A stretch of DNA of 64,000 bases, taken from Dictyophora rubrovolvata (lineage: Eukaryota; Basidiomycota; Agaricomycetes; Phallales; Phallaceae). This document shows positions 21,986 to 36,672 of the stretch, piece by piece. Positions within the stretch are counted from its first letter, which is position 1, and each line of letters begins with the position of its first letter. Made by a program: the position numbers and the translations under genes. The notes beneath the pieces are model-generated. The model was not told the DNA's origin, did not search any database, and saw only the letters and a list, made by a program, of their open reading frames with translations. The DNA lies in NCBI GenBank assembly GCA_029959195.1, contig CP114119.1, positions 1,054,001 to 1,118,000 on the forward strand, given 5' to 3'.

Positions 21986-24900
21986 ATGCTTACCACCATC
22001 GTTCCAGATCACCATCTTCCTCATCCCCAGGTGAATGTTAACCTTGGTATGTCATTGCAGAGAGAATTCAATTCTGACGAGAATAACTTTCTCAGCATCG
22101 AGTTCGACATATTAAATCCATTCAAATTCGAAACTTGACACCTTTTCCTGCTAGAGATGCTATAGCTCAGAGCCTTACACAACCCTCCCGGAACTCAGTT
22201 TTAGTACCTCACTCAGCAGATGACATTGAACTAGGAGTTTTACGGCGTAAACGGAGGATATCGTCCAGCTCAGTAATGGTTTCGTATAATCCCGAAGTGG
22301 AGGAGGACGAGAGCACGCCGCTAACAAGAAGTAGTAGTACACAGCGGAGGAGGTCTGGTTCCAAGAGTAGTTTACGAACAGTATCAGGCTCTCCTTCCGC
22401 TTCTCGTCGTCTGTCCTCAAACCATCATTCTTCGTTTATTGCCGCAAGGCATGTGGTTTCATTCGCCGAAGACGATGCATCGCATGCCTTGGATACACAA
22501 ACACCGTCACCTTTATTCGTTATACATTCCCAGAAACACCTCGAGAAGATTATATCTTCTAGATTAATCGAGACATTCATAACTCTTTCTTCACTTCCGT
22601 CTGCTGAAGACATACTTCCTTCCAGAATCTCCTCTACGCTACCGCTTGTACCGACAACCTCGGCTGCACTGTCGTCTAATACCACTATGTCTCCTACCAA
22701 AAAGTTGAAAGAAGTATCCAGCAAGAAAGTTTCGTCAACAAATAAACCAGATCATCGTAAAGGCCCCTCTGTTTCCTCAGTGGTTTCTCACAAGTCGACT
22801 TCCTCAGTTCCTCGAACACCAGTTAGCCCCACCCCCGCACCGCGAAGCAGGGCTGGAGACCGTGCGTCTACTTCCAAGACTGGTTTCACCTCACCTCCAA
22901 CACCCCCTCCAGAATCTCCAAAGGCTAAACAACACAACTTTTCTTCGTCTAAAACTGTTCCATCTAGACCTAGTTCTCGCGGGCAGGATGCCCCACAGGA
23001 CTCACCCTCGCCATCGTTCCCGACGCCCTTTTATATTTCTTCCATTCATCAGCCTTCAACGAATCCTACATTTGCGCATCTTGATCCTGAAAGAGAGTTT
23101 GCGAACTGGGCGGACATTACGGCTTCCAAATTTCAGGTTGCAATTTGGGGACGCACTGACAAGTCAAACACGGACTTCAAAGACAGGGGAAAGGATACTG
23201 TAACCCAATCTGTTTTAGGAAAAACTTTCACTTGGCAGATTTTGGACGAGTGGACTGTCGACTTAGATGCAACTACACTTTTCAACCCTGACGTATGTCT
23301 TTTTTTTTCTTTTCCCAAAAGTTTATTTTGTTGGACATGAGCGTTTAACGAAGCGTTAATCAGAGCTCTGGGCATACACTACCGTCCAACACACTTCTTA
23401 TTACCCTTGCATCTGGAGATATTCTTCGTGTATTGCCTAAATCCGCCGATACTGCCGTATCGCAATCACAAAGCTCTTTAATCGATCACGGCTATAACTC
23501 GGACACAGAGCTAGACAAATTACTTACTAGGGGAGAAGGCTCTCAACAAGCGCGAGATTTAATTGCTCGGAATATGCGAGAAACGCGAATGAAGAAAAGT
23601 GCAACATATCAAGACTTAGTAAAGTATGATTTTCCACGTATTTTCGCTTTTCCCCCCCCTTTGTGATCAGTTCCGTAGGTTGATCAACTTACAAACTGTA
23701 ATAGCTGACACGCAGCAATTGCTGGAGAATACCATAAGAACTTGCAATCTTTTGATTGAAAGTGATAGACATGATCCTTCCGTTCGTATGAGACCGCTGT
23801 ATTACACCTCCGGAACTAATTGAGTAACAGCGTCGTGAAATCTCTGAGCTGGAGAATTCGGCGAAAATACTGCATGGCGAACGAGCAAAGGTCAGGGAAA
23901 GCATCGAAAGAGGTTAGTTCTGTTTTTGTTCGGAAAAACAAGTGGTGATGAAGCTTGATACTTTGTACTAGACTCGCTGAAGTTGGAAGAAAAAAGGAAG
24001 ATGCTGCGGCGACGCCGAGAAAATCTTGTTTCTGCCAAAGATTTATATCGCCAAAATATTGAAGAATACTCAGACATAGGTAGAACCTTCGCGGCTGAGC
24101 AGTAAGCTGGAAATGTCACTATAACAACGAGATCAGGGTACTAATCTCTTATGCAGAGAACGGCATTCAAATCTGGTTTCCCAAATACCTGCTCTTCGTA
24201 CTTCACTCATCCAACTCGTTAATTTCATTTTCCCAATCGAACCTGTATCACCTCAGGATCTCCTTTTTTCAATTCTCGATTCACCTCTCCCGGTTCCTAC
24301 GTCTCCCAATGAACCTGCCCCTCCTATATCAATGTCCGCTTTTCCGACTGTGTCAGAGGAATCTGTATCAACTGCATTAGGACATGTTGCACAAGTTACC
24401 CAATTAATTTCTGCATATTTGGGTCAACGACTGGTCTATCCGGTGACTTGCTATGGAAGCCGTAGTGTCATTAAAGATCCTATTTCTGCCATGGCTGGGC
24501 CAAGAATGTGAGACTAATCTCTGATGGCAGATTTAACTCTAACTCGGTTTTAGCTTCCCTCTGTATTCTAAAGGGGTTGAAACGTACCGATTCGAATATG
24601 GCGTTTTCTTGTTAAACAAAAATATAGAAATGGTTCGAGCACATCCCATTGTTTTCGTTGTCATATAACATTCTAATTATGATGTTAGTTCATGTCGGAA
24701 CGAAACCTTCGCGCCCTAGATATCAGACATACATTGCCAAATCTTAAAAACTTGATACTTACCCTGACGACAGCAGACGAAGTTGAAGAGCCAATGTAAG
24801 TTCTTAATTAATTTGGACGTTACATTCTTTTTTATAATGTTTGTTAGTCCTGAACGCAAGCGATTATCTGAAGTCTCAGAGGTTTCCTCTCCAGTATCTC

Positions 24901-25304
24901 CGTCCGCTGCCGTGTCCTCGAGGCAGGAAGCGAATGATTCTTCGACAACGTCTTCCACAAGCTCGACTCAGCAATCGCAGAGAAAATCCGCTCCTTTCTT
25001 TTATCCTTTTACTTCGTTACTCAGTTCGCGCTACCCTTCAAGTCTAGGGCGTCCAAAGGTTAAGGCTGTGGACGAATCACCAGAACAGTCCGAAGACACT
25101 CCACCGTCTGAAGATGATGGCACTCCCTCCGCATCTGAACTAACACCTCAAATCCGTGTAACCGCAGACGATGAGCCCAAAGGTTTACCATCCGGGGGGG
25201 AGTTGTCTGTCGACGTGGCAGCCATGCACAGAAATCCACTCGAGAAATCGACTTCTAATAGTGAAACAACGTCACCATCGCCCTCACTTTCGGAGGTTGC
25301 ATGA
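21986..25304 (+). CDS. UVRAG/Vps38-like PI3-kinase complex II subunit
   Basis: Likely subunit of the class III PI3-kinase (Vps34-Vps15-Vps30) complex in endosomal sorting and autophagy. The ATG at 21986 gives MLTTIVPDHHLPHPQ, which splices in phase (intron about 22031-22095) to HRVRHIKSIQIRNLTPFPARD, a family N-terminus. A long Ser/Pro-rich, probably disordered region follows (22250-23060). Then come a C2-like segment WQILDEWTVDLDATTLFNPD (23238-23292), a coiled coil (23560-24090), and a C-terminal BARA-like domain with ALGHVAQVTQLISAYLGQRL, FPLYSKGVETYRFEYGVFLL and ALDIRHTLPNLKNLILTL (24370-24770). The C-terminal tail is again Ser/Pro-rich and ends SLSEVA. Fungal Vps38 and Atg14 are hard to separate by eye; the NKNIE..RTLD-type block favours UVRAG/Vps38. 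Converges on the BTB gene. Confidence 0.85.
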
Positions 25305-25481
25305 TACCCATTATTTTCCACAGTCTGATACCCCCCCCCCCTCCACAATATCCTTGTATCAATTATATAGTTTCTATACTATCAATCATCATTTGTATGC
25401 AACATAAGTGAATAGGCATCGAGCATAATGTGCTAAATAGTCATAATATAAAATATCCATATATAAGATATCCATATTCAC

Positions 25482-28084
25482 TTAGACAAGCCCAAGAACC
25501 ACAGTAGCGCGTAAGCTAGATTCTATAGACGATCTAGGTTTCTTCAAGGGATCATCATCTGATCGTAAAGAGCTGCTCTTCCAGCCCCAACTTTGGCCGA
25601 CCGAAAATTGATCGGGAGAACTCGTGAAGCGAGTTAGCGATGAGCCGGTCTTTGTCGTGCAAGATATTGTGAAATGAGCGGATATGGTAACTCGGGGATC
25701 ACGATAAGGTTGAATCGGTACAGGAGTCGTGGGGGTAGACACTCCACTGCGGCTAGGAGAAGAGGATATTTGAAAATGAGTATGGGTTGGTGACTCTGGC
25801 TGAGGCGAAAGACGGGGAGAACCTGGAACGGCTCTTTCACTGACTATTGAGTTCAAAGAAGGCATCGGATTGATGGTTCTAGAGATTGGCTGTTCAACGT
25901 AGTTATTATTGTAGCCTGTTACGGTTATGGCTCTTTCTCTCTTGAGGAATGCAGGGGTGGAAGGTCGAGGAAGCGGATCAATAGTAGACTGTCGTTGGAG
26001 ATATATGCCGAGTTGGATACCCTTCTTTTTGACGATTTGAATATAAACGTTGAAAAGGGAGCCAGCATACCATATAGTATGGGAATGTATGCGAGATTTT
26101 TCAGGAAGGTCCTCGATGCCCCAAAATTCAACACCAAAACGGAATGGAGGAAAGGGTGACCATCGAGTTTTTCCACTGGGATCAGATATGGATGATGTAG
26201 TTTGGCAAGGGGAAAGAATACCGAAAAAGTTGGATTGAGACGGCAGAGGATGTGAGGCATGAGATTGCGATGAAACATTGCCAAGGAGTTGGTCGATGGA
26301 TGCATCGCCGGAAGAAAACGTGTTGTCGACGTTGCCTATTCGTTGAGATGAATCATTAGGTACTGGATATAGAACAACAGGTGACTTGAAACCTGGTATG
26401 ATAGAAAAGTGATTTTCGGTTATTTCTGAGCTTGGTAGTGTAATCCCTAATTCTCTACTTTGTGGCGGTGGAGTAGGACTAGTAGTTCTCCCGAGACCGG
26501 TGGGGCGTGCCAATATGCGGTGACGTAAAATAGACTGCATCCAATGTGCTGAATGGATGACCTCTGTAGGGACGTAGGGTTGCCCTGTAAAGGGACAAAT
26601 ATCTTGCAAAATACGCACAAGTTCCTCAAATGTCTACAATAAGATTAGTTGACATTCGTCCCACACCATGCTAGTTACCGTTAAAGAAGTCTCTTACTAA
26701 ATGACAATATCGAATACCGTTAGCAAATAAATTAGTCCATTCTGCTTCTTCCTCGGCGAAGTCTGACTTTTGTCGACAGCGTAATTGTATGACTCTTGTC
26801 GCAAGCTCATAGCGTTCCCATTCGCCCTTGACAAAGAAGTCATCAGATGCAATGACTGCACATGCCCAAGAAGATGACATTCCGGATTTGGTCCATATTG
26901 ATGGAAAATTGGTTTGGGCTTGTTCCGAAGGAGACAAAATTGGGGAATGGGGTGAAGAGTGGTCCAGGCTTTCAAAAGAAAGCATATCCACACCCCATCG
27001 CAGTAACCAGCAGGCGCAAGATTCACCAACTTTATCCCCAATACCACCGTAATTAAAGGGGGGGATTTCCACGAAACGTTTATTTGACGGGTTACCGGAT
27101 GTGACTGTATCACCATTTCCATTTGGAAGTAATTGGATATTACTGGTCTTGTGAACAGTACTGCTGTGAGATTCGTCGCGAGAGCTAAATGAAAATGAGT
27201 CTGAAGGCAGTGTCGTCGGGGTAGATGATCGGGTTTCGGGTCTTGAGAAAACAGGCTTCCCTACATGCTCCAAACCAACCGCTGATTCGAGATCAGCACC
27301 ATCCACGGAACCAATTCCCTTGCCGATAGCAAAATTAAGATAGCGAATAATGGTATATGGGCCTATTGAGCTCAATATTAATGAGAGAGCTTGGGAAGTG
27401 ACGGAAGGGACTGATAAATAAATTGAAGTAGCCAAGAGAGACAAGAGAAAATGAGGTGTTGCGGGATGGTGATCAGCAGGGCAAGCAAATGATATAGTAT
27501 TATCATGAAAAGCAGGGGTTAAGGGATGTGTTTCAGTGGCTAATAGGACAGGTGGAACATATAATTTCGGGCCCCCTCCGTAGAGACGGGCAATGCATAT
27601 CCTGGAAGCAGTTAGTTTCGACTAACGAAACAAAAATAGGGATGTGCATACTCGAATGCTGAGATAAATAAACTATTGTGAGCACACTTGTGATAATGAA
27701 AATGAAACATGACGTACCAGCTTTGGTGATATTAATGTCATCAAAATGAACGTAAACGTCGTCAGTGACAGAATGAGTTGAACCGCGTAGCTCCTGAGAC
27801 TCGAGGAAACCCGCAGTAAACAATGATCGAAAAAAACCCTAGAAGGAATGAGATATGAGGTCACAATTCTGAGAGTGGAGACGATCGGTGATGCACCATA
27901 TGGCAATAATACATACGGCTTGGATGAGGACTACACGATGGAGATGATATACGGCTTCCCAAGACTTCGCCTTGACGTGCAGCGAGACATCGGAGGTGTA
28001 CCCGTGCAAAAAGCTAAGGTAGAGATGAGACTGGATGTCGCTGGGCGTGTAGCTTGAGGGCGACGACAGCGGCGCCGAGCTCAT
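25482..28084 (-). CDS. BTB/POZ domain protein (germ cell-less-like)
   Basis: Long BTB protein, probably a Cul3 substrate adaptor or a nuclear-envelope-type GCL relative. Exon 1 carries SDVSLHVKAKSWEAVYHLHR and continues through an intron to GFFRSLFTAGFLES, the typical core of a BTB fold in which a hidden residue group is followed by a Phe-Phe-Arg-Ser turn. Downstream, a helical region includes ARLYGGGPKLYVPP and SIYLSVPSVTSQAL. Next comes a variable Ser-rich linker, then conserved VGESCACWLLRWGVDMLSFE and FEELVRILQDICPFTGQPYV (about 26590-27000). The C-terminal half is Ser/Pro-rich with a beta-type FGVEFWGIEDLPEKSRIHSH block (about 26080-26150). It contains about four introns. Divergent from DIC1 with 317 bp between start codons. 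Confidence 0.83.
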
Positions 28085-28401
28085 CGTCAGAATACTGCAC
28101 CACTCCCGAGTCGTGACTCGGACTGAAGGGAATGTCCGACCCGGAAAAGTAGACGCGTGATCGCACGCCGAGCCTATTTTTTAAACTTTTCTCCGCAGTT
28201 TAGTATGCAAGAAAAACTTATATACCCTAATAAAATTGTCGTCTTTCAGGCATGCCGACAGCGCGTAATCGGGTATGCATGAGCGTGGAGTGTTAGCAAT
28301 TATTTGTAAAAAGCGCTCATCATCATTTTAGGCTCGAACTTTGCTCGAATTTTCAAAGTTTGACTAGCTGTTATTCGAGTCGCTGAGGCATTTGAGCAGT
28401 C
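28085..28401. other. Bidirectional promoter region between BTB gene and DIC1
   Basis: 317 bp between divergent start codons. No reading frame of note. A pyrimidine-rich stretch lies near 28235-28245. Both genes probably have their core promoters here; no specific factor site was identified. Confidence 0.4.
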
Positions 28402-29924
28402 ATGTCCTCATCGAAGACTCCATTCTGGTGCGTTTTTAGTTCTTTTCTTCTCTTTTGTCTGACTCCTGAAAATTTGCAATGTAGGCTAGGAGGTATGTCT
28501 GCGACATAATCTATAGGAACGAACTATTGAAAAGAAAAATCAACTTTGTTTTCTCTTTCTCTCAGGTGTAGCTGGATCCAGTCAGTAATGTTGTCATTCA
28601 TTGCTCGTGTTGCTATTCGTTGACTAACTATGCTGCTCTAGTGGCTGCATGTTTCACCCACCCGTTGGACCTGACCAAGTTGCGGATGCAGACATTAAAG
28701 TCCTTGGACGGCAAAAAGCCTTCAATGTCCAGGGTCATCTACGAGACTGTCTCTTCGTCAGGCATACGAAGTCTATATGTCGGTCTCTCTGCTTCCCTCC
28801 TCCGACAAATGACATACAGTCTCGTCCGACTCGGTTCTTATGACAGCATCAAGAATCGCATTACCGATGGCAAGCAGATGTTAAATCGTCCTCCGCCTGA
28901 CAAGTCATGAAATACATTCTCCCCACTTAGGTAAACCCCCAAGCAACGCCCAACTACTTCTTGCTGCCGGCATATCAGGTGGTCTCGGCGGAATAGCTGG
29001 CAACCCAGCAGGTGAGCAATGCTGGACATCTTTCTCCCTTCACATTAGCCGACACCTTGAAGATATTCTACTTGTTAGAATGACAACAGATCCAATGAAA
29101 CCCCCGGACAAACGTTATAGGTACTCGAACGCACTTCAGGGCATCTTCAGACTGACTCGCGAAGAGGGTCTTCATGGCCTTGTTAGAGGGCTGACCCCAA
29201 ATACGGTATGTTGATGTTTTTCTCTGACTTGCATACGTGCATTTACGCTGTTATTCAACAGGCGAGAGCCATTCTTATGAATGTACGTGCGCATATATGC
29301 ATTGTAACCGTAGACATTATGTGCTAAGAAACCACCTAGGCTTCGCAGCTCGCGTCGTAAGTTTGACTCAAGCCATCCAAGATAAAATCCTAACTCTCGG
29401 ACTCTAGATACGATTTTTTCAAATCCTACTTCTTGTCTCATCGAGTACCATTCACTCATATCCAACTACAAGACAATCTTTTACTTCACACCGTCGCTAG
29501 TGGTTTTGCAGGAACCATAGCTACCAGTAAGCAAACACTGTTCTATGAGTTTGTCCTTGAAAATTGATAGATTTCATCCAGCTATATGTTCACCAGCGGA
29601 CGTTATTAAAGCACGCATCATGGCCTCAGTAAGCTTTCCGCTTGTTTTCCTCCTTCCATTACAAATAAGAAAACTATTGTATCTAGACTCACCGATCTAG
29701 CGTAGTTGGAATTCTCGCAAAATCCTTCCGGGAAGAAGGCCCCCTGTTCATCTTTAAGGGTTGGACACCGGCCTTCATTCGACTAGCTCCAAACACAGTC
29801 TTGATGTTCGTTTTCCTAGAGGTACGGTTTTCATTTTTTCCCTTGGTCTTCTTTACGATCCAAAGTGAACATCAATTAGCAACTGAAAAACGGGTGGAGG
29901 TATTATACCAAGACATTTTCATAA
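28402..29924 (+). CDS. DIC1: Mitochondrial dicarboxylate carrier
   Basis: Inner-membrane carrier exchanging malate, succinate or phosphate. All three carrier repeats are visible with their PxD-x-x-K/R signatures: HPLDLTKLRMQT (28657-28695), GNPAD..LVRMTTD (29000-29090) and CSPADVIKARIMAS (29585-29628). Matching second-helix blocks are GIRSLYVGLSASLLRQMTYS, GLHGLVRGLTPNTARAI and GPLFIFKGWTPAFIRLAPNT. Exon 1 is MSSSKTPFW, followed by tiny exons around GG and V-A-G-S that encode the first helix. The last exon, QLKNGWRYYTKTFS, ends at the TAA at 29922-29924. About nine introns, some with exons under 20 bp. Oxaloacetate carrier is the main alternative, but the SLVRLGSYDSIK block fits Dic1. Confidence 0.92.
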
Positions 29925-30023
29925 CAAGCAAAAGCTTCATAACAAGCAAAAGCAATCTCTTGTTTCGATGACGTAGATGTAAATATAGACAATTTGTTAG
30001 ATCATATAGCATAGATATTCTGT

Positions 30024-32228
30024 CTACCCTTGCTGATATACAATAATTTTGTCCAGATCGGCCGCATAATCTGTCATGTTGTCATGCAACTTAGTAAGAG
30101 AGTCTGTAGATTGTGTCACTTAGTGACTTACTGCTTTGACCGGCAGCAAACAGGAGTGTGTTTGCTCCATTTTGAAGATTTAGTTTTACTGTGGATGCCA
30201 GAGGAGTATCGGCATTGCCTGTGTCGGGTTGTTGGACAATGGCATAAGGTCCTCCATTCACACTGGAATCGTTGAATGGAATGAGATCGAGTGTAAAACT
30301 AGAGCTACATGCTTACCTTATTGTCATATTCCTCCAAGTAGAGTCACCATTTGCAGCATACAGCGCCACCCACTGGCCAGCTCCATTTCCTTGAACATTA
30401 TTCAAAGTTAATGTTCCACCGTTGCCTTTATTATGTTAGTTGCATTTTTGGAACTGTTCTGATGATATACTTTACCTAAATAACCTACACCATGACCGCC
30501 GGAGAAACCTGAGTTCGTGATGAGGGTTGACGATCCACCCCTGACACCAGATTCAGCCTCATATGTAGTACCGTTGGCTACGGTCCATGTTCCTATAGTC
30601 TTGAATTAATAAGGATATAACTTGGAATGATAGTATATTGAACCTGTTTCGAGATTCAGACTCCATACGTCTGCTTGAACTAGCTGTGGAGCTCCAGTGG
30701 CCCATGACATGGGTAGCCAAACATACCTAACCAGCAATTAAAACGAGATTATAAGCCATGATATATAGCCAGTTATACCGACTGTCTCCCAAAAGGGTGC
30801 TGTGCCATCTATCACCGAAGTAAACTCCGTTGTCGCTCGGAAGTAGCATATCTACAAACACTTTGTTAATGGATTGATTCAATGAGAATGTGAACTCGTG
30901 GAACCATAATTGTTTTGAGAATAAAATGTTCTGGAAGACTCGGCAGTTATGTCTTCTTGAGAGCTCCATGGGCCTGCCAAAGACTAAAATAATCAATCAA
31001 AAGAAGTTCTATAAAAGGTAAGAGCTCACAGTAGCCTGGAAGAACTTGTTAGGATTCGGAGCCCAGCTGGAAGTGTGCGATGCGAAAAGCCAATAAACCT
31101 ACAATTTTATCAAGTTACTTATAGACAGACAGTAATAAGCATATTGCTGATTTCCAACCCCATTGCGTTTAATCATCCCAGGTGCTTCAAGGTTGGAGTT
31201 CTTTCAAAGTCGGTGGAATCTCAGTATGTCCTACCAATGAAAGGATACAACTTACAGCAAGTTCGGAGATTACAGCTGTGACGTTGTAGTAGTTGTCGTC
31301 AAGTCTATTAGACAAATTTCAGTGATTACAGCAACCAAACAAGTCAGAGATCCGATACATTGCGATTTTAAAGTCGACATTGTTATCAGAGGCATAAAGT
31401 AGATATGCCGTGGCTATAAATCTGTAAATGAATCTGTAGTCTCTTATAGATGATAAGAACATACAATTATCTTATACATAGACCACGATCAGTATTTTAG
31501 GAGCATAGTTAAATCGCGTGAATATGTACCGTCCTGAAACAAACCCATATCCCTTGAATCGGCTCCCAAGGGTTTGAAACTTCCTAAATACGTATAGGGA
31601 CCGCAAGGGTCATAGGCCGTAGCAACGCCGACCTCAGCAGCGCCGTAACTGAGATACGGAAATGTTTATAAACAAGTGCCAAATTCGATAAACGTATACA
31701 TACTCGGATGTGTCAGAATGAAACCACATGACATATTCGGAATTCTTGAAGAATAATGGTTATCGCGAGCCCATGTTCACTCATTCAATAACAAAACCTT
31801 TGTGTTGAACAATACTAATAGAACGGAATTAGATGTGATCGGAGAGATTAGACAGTCCACACCTTTGGGACGTTCCACGATGTTGAAGGAAGAAATCATC
31901 GTTCCAGCAATTGGAGTCAAAGCATTATTTTGTCTTGTCCAGTTAAGCAAATCCGTAGATGTATAGCATGAAACCGCCTGTGAAGATCACAGCGCACATT
32001 TCATTCCTTTTTTAAAAAACCTACAGAAAATAATGCACTATTTGCAGCTTTGTCTTCTCCAAACCAATAGTATGTTGAATCGACTTTGAGAAATCCTCCT
32101 CCATGAGCTTGTATTACATTACCACTTGTATCATACCAAGTCGCGCCGGGAACAATGACGTTCGAGTTCCCCAATACAACCGTCTGAAGTGCGCAAACGA
32201 GGAGAGCCAATGAAAAAGAAAGCAACAT
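30024..32228 (-). CDS. Secreted GH43 glycoside hydrolase with CBM35 (exo-1,3-galactanase-like)
   Basis: Probable extracellular enzyme acting on beta-1,3-galactan side chains or related arabinogalactan/xylan material. A signal peptide (MLLSFSLALLVCALQTVVLG) precedes a five-bladed-propeller GH43 domain. Its motifs are IQAHGGGFLKV..YYWFGED, ERPKVIFN..EYVMWFHSD, SRDMGLFQDDDGTAYLLYAS and EAPGM..NGVYWLFASHTSSW, which hold the acidic catalytic set in blades one to three. The C-terminal third (30024-30600) has YEAESGVRGG, GFSGGHGVGYL and DLDKIIVYQQG, typical of a CBM35 carbohydrate-binding module. At least twelve short introns split it. GH43 subfamily 24 is suggested by the propeller-CBM35 arrangement. 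A plant-cell-wall role fits a decay or litter fungus. Divergent from ROK1. Confidence 0.88.
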
Positions 32229-32670
32229 TATTCTTCACAATGACGGTGATGGTTCTATCTCACTCGGGCTTCAGTGGTTATTTATCCTGACGCATTAATC
32301 CCGGCAATGACGGAAAGAACACGGTATTTCATTGTAATTGAAAACGACGCAGTAATGAGGTTCTGAAAGCAATGGCTTCGAATGAGAATGAAACACGTCG
32401 AAACTTGGAGAAGCTCAGAAGTAAAGAGCGCACTAGAATTGTTAGGACCTCATGCAACACCGTGACTGATGACCTTAAGCTTAAGCTTGGTCCGGAGCGT
32501 GTTCAGCCGCTTTTTACGATAGGTTTACTTTGGGAAATGTATCCAGAGAAGGAGTCCATGAGCTAAACAGTAGTCCCCTCACGTATAATAACAAGTTTGC
32601 GAATAGAATAATTCGACAGGCAGTAGCCTAGACACTAGCTGTCCTCCGTTAGACGCCCGTTTCAGTTCGT
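32229..32670. other. Intergenic region between GH43 and ROK1; small unassigned ORF
   Basis: About 440 bp between divergent start codons. A 64-codon plus-strand frame at 32372-32566 (starts MASNENETRRNLEKLRSKER, highly charged) is open but not recognised. It could be a small gene, a leader ORF or chance. The rest is AT-rich promoter-like sequence. Confidence 0.4.
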
Positions 32671-34792
<2,122 letters not shown>

Positions 34793-34973
34793 CTGTAGTA
34801 TACAAATTGGTCCAAACCAGCACACCAGTATACAATATTTGTTATCTAATAATGAGTATTTTGTTGATATCACAATTGCACCCTTTTCGGGAGTTAGATC
34901 TTTAGAAGATGGGAGTAAAAAAAAGTAAAAACAAAATTGACACATGCATAGCAAAGATCAAGAATTGGGTTGA

Positions 34974-36164
34974 TTATTGACTTTCAAACCAATAGTCCGG
35001 CGTTGCCAGATCATTATGATGTGAAACGGGCATGAAGTTACCAGAACTGGCAAACGTGACCACCGGTGAGCGTTCTTGCGAAAGACTGAAAACCTCAGGG
35101 AAGGGAGAGCCTTCTTGGGGTTGAGGTAGCGTTATAGGGCGAAAGGTCGGTGCAAGGGGTAATGTTGACGTCGACGTCGCCGGATACGTAGAAAAATCGT
35201 CGTTCAAGGTTAGTCGTTGAAAGTGAAGGTGAGGGGAGGAATAGGGATTTGCGGACTCGAAAGCTAGCTGATTTGGGCTAGGAGAGTGGGCGTATGGGGT
35301 AAGGCACAGGTATTGTGGGGTTGGAGGAGTCTCTGTAGAGTAATAGAGTGACGAGGAGTTTGATAAAGTTGATGGTGAATCGTCGAAACCAGATGCGTGG
35401 GTAGGTAATGGGGGGCCATGATTGAAACTTGTGGAAGGGGAGGAAAACGAGGTATCTCTGGTCAAGAAGGACGGTCGTGAGGGGGGATGAGGAATATCCG
35501 AAAGGCCCAACGCAGAGCTATAATGCCCAGGAGTGTGCGATGGGACTGTGCCGAAGTGATCACGACGAGAGGTGTTGAAAGTATTTGCTGACTGCGTTTG
35601 CCGTTCCTGACTGGAATGATATGGGTAGTTAGGTTGCAAACTACTTGAATCAAAGGTGAATTCGACAGTTTTGAGGACTCCTATTGCAGGGGAAGGAGCT
35701 TCTGAAGTACCAGTCTCGGATCGACGACTCTGTCGAGCGGAGCGCTTGCGAGAACCATATGGCCTACGCTCAAGCCCTTTTTTTGGTTGTAAAGTGTACG
35801 CTGGGTATAGAAGGGCATGCTGTCGTCTGGCTTCTAAGGCGAGTTCTCTGTAATATTCTTTGACCTCCAGGGAAGAGGTGTGCCATGCTTCGCCGCCCTT
35901 TGTGGTGGTTGGCTTTTCTCTCGAGCCGGCATTGAGTTTGCGGAAATCCGCGAGGAATAGCATGAACGGGTTCAAGGGGCGCGGCGGCTTTTTGGAAGAT
36001 TGTGGTGCGGGTTCGCTTTGGGAGGCAACGTAGTTGACCGGAATACAGTCATGACCTGGACAGCAATCGCCTTGAAAAGAAATTTGTGGAAGGACTTGCT
36101 CTCCATGAGAGACTATGAGAGGGGGTAGGGTCTTGTCGCGATCGTTACCATGAGAGAGTGGCAT
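34974..36164 (-). CDS. HMG-box transcription factor-like protein
   Basis: Single-exon gene of 396 codons. An HMG box spans about residues 58-127: KKPPRPLNPFMLFLADFRK, then AWHTSSLEVKEYYRELALEA and HALLYPAYTLQPKKG. The box retains the Pro-Phe-Met-Leu-Phe helix 1 start, the second-helix Trp, and the Tyr-Pro near the end, so DNA binding is plausible. The box is followed by a basic patch (RRPYGSRKRSARQSRRSE) that may be a nuclear localisation signal. The remaining C-terminus is Ser/Pro/Thr-rich and probably disordered. An N-terminal GDCCPGHDCIPVNY Cys/His cluster is notable. Family resembles Ste11/Rop1-like fungal HMG regulators, but the exact group is not assigned. Converges on ROK1 (181 bp between stops). 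Confidence 0.85.
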   Translation of the reverse strand: MPLSHGNDRDKTLPPLIVSHGEQVLPQISFQGDCCPGHDCIPVNYVASQSEPAPQSSKKPPRPLNPFMLFLADFRKLNAGSREKPTTTKGGEAWHTSSLEVKEYYRELALEARRQHALLYPAYTLQPKKGLERRPYGSRKRSARQSRRSETGTSEAPSPAIGVLKTVEFTFDSSSLQPNYPYHSSQERQTQSANTFNTSRRDHFGTVPSHTPGHYSSALGLSDIPHPPSRPSFLTRDTSFSSPSTSFNHGPPLPTHASGFDDSPSTLSNSSSLYYSTETPPTPQYLCLTPYAHSPSPNQLAFESANPYSSPHLHFQRLTLNDDFSTYPATSTSTLPLAPTFRPITLPQPQEGSPFPEVFSLSQERSPVVTFASSGNFMPVSHHNDLATPDYWFESQ

Positions 36165-36672
36165 ATCTGCTTCTCCGAAACGAAATGGATGTGACAGAAC
36201 AGAGAGATTTATATGAAATGCGGTTTATAAAGTGTGGTAAAAGATATGGTAAACCGGGTTTAAGAGCGTTGCGTATAGTTTCTAATGCTGTGCTGGTTAC
36301 TTTTTCCCTCTCTCTCCCGACACGAGGTTCGCAAGATTGAAGTTTCAGCGTTTCAATTGCCAAGAGCCTCGTGCCTCATGTCCCATGGGCTACGAGTTGA
36401 TTGAGACCGGGCACTGAACGTACTGAACCCTCTGGCGCCATTGCAGCCATCCGTTAACAAGTTAAAAAACACAAAATCAAATTTCTGGTCACCGGGAGTA
36501 AATTAAGGTAGAACTTCGCGTTCTTTTCCAGCGATTTTCTGTTCTTCATCGCTTTAATTTTTCCCCGCACAAACGCGTGCTGTAAGAACTGCACAGCAAA
36601 GGCATAGCAGCGTGGTCGGCACGAAGGACAAGCGATGCTTTCAGTGTGCCACCTACGTAAGCACTTTTAGTA
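36165..36672. other. Intergenic region between HMG gene and CCA1
   Basis: 508 bp between divergent starts. It contains an 11-codon upstream reading frame (36635-36670) that ends two bases before the first CCA1 start codon. No other coding or repeat signal was seen. Confidence 0.45.
36635..36670 (+). promoter_or_regulatory. Upstream ORF before CCA1
   Basis: ATG at 36635 opens MLSVCHLRKHF and stops with TAG at 36668-36670. The first CCA1 ATG starts at 36673. If the leader includes it, ribosomes would have to leak past or reinitiate, which could tune the choice between the two CCA1 start codons. Leader boundaries are unknown. Confidence 0.4.

Noticed and set aside
22862-23203. 113-codon frame inside the UVRAG/Vps38-like gene
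   Set aside because: Out-of-frame shadow in Ser/Pro-rich sequence.
17495-29924. Biosynthetic gene cluster around the P450
   Set aside because: Neighbours are housekeeping carriers and trafficking genes; no synthase, transporter or pathway regulator is present.
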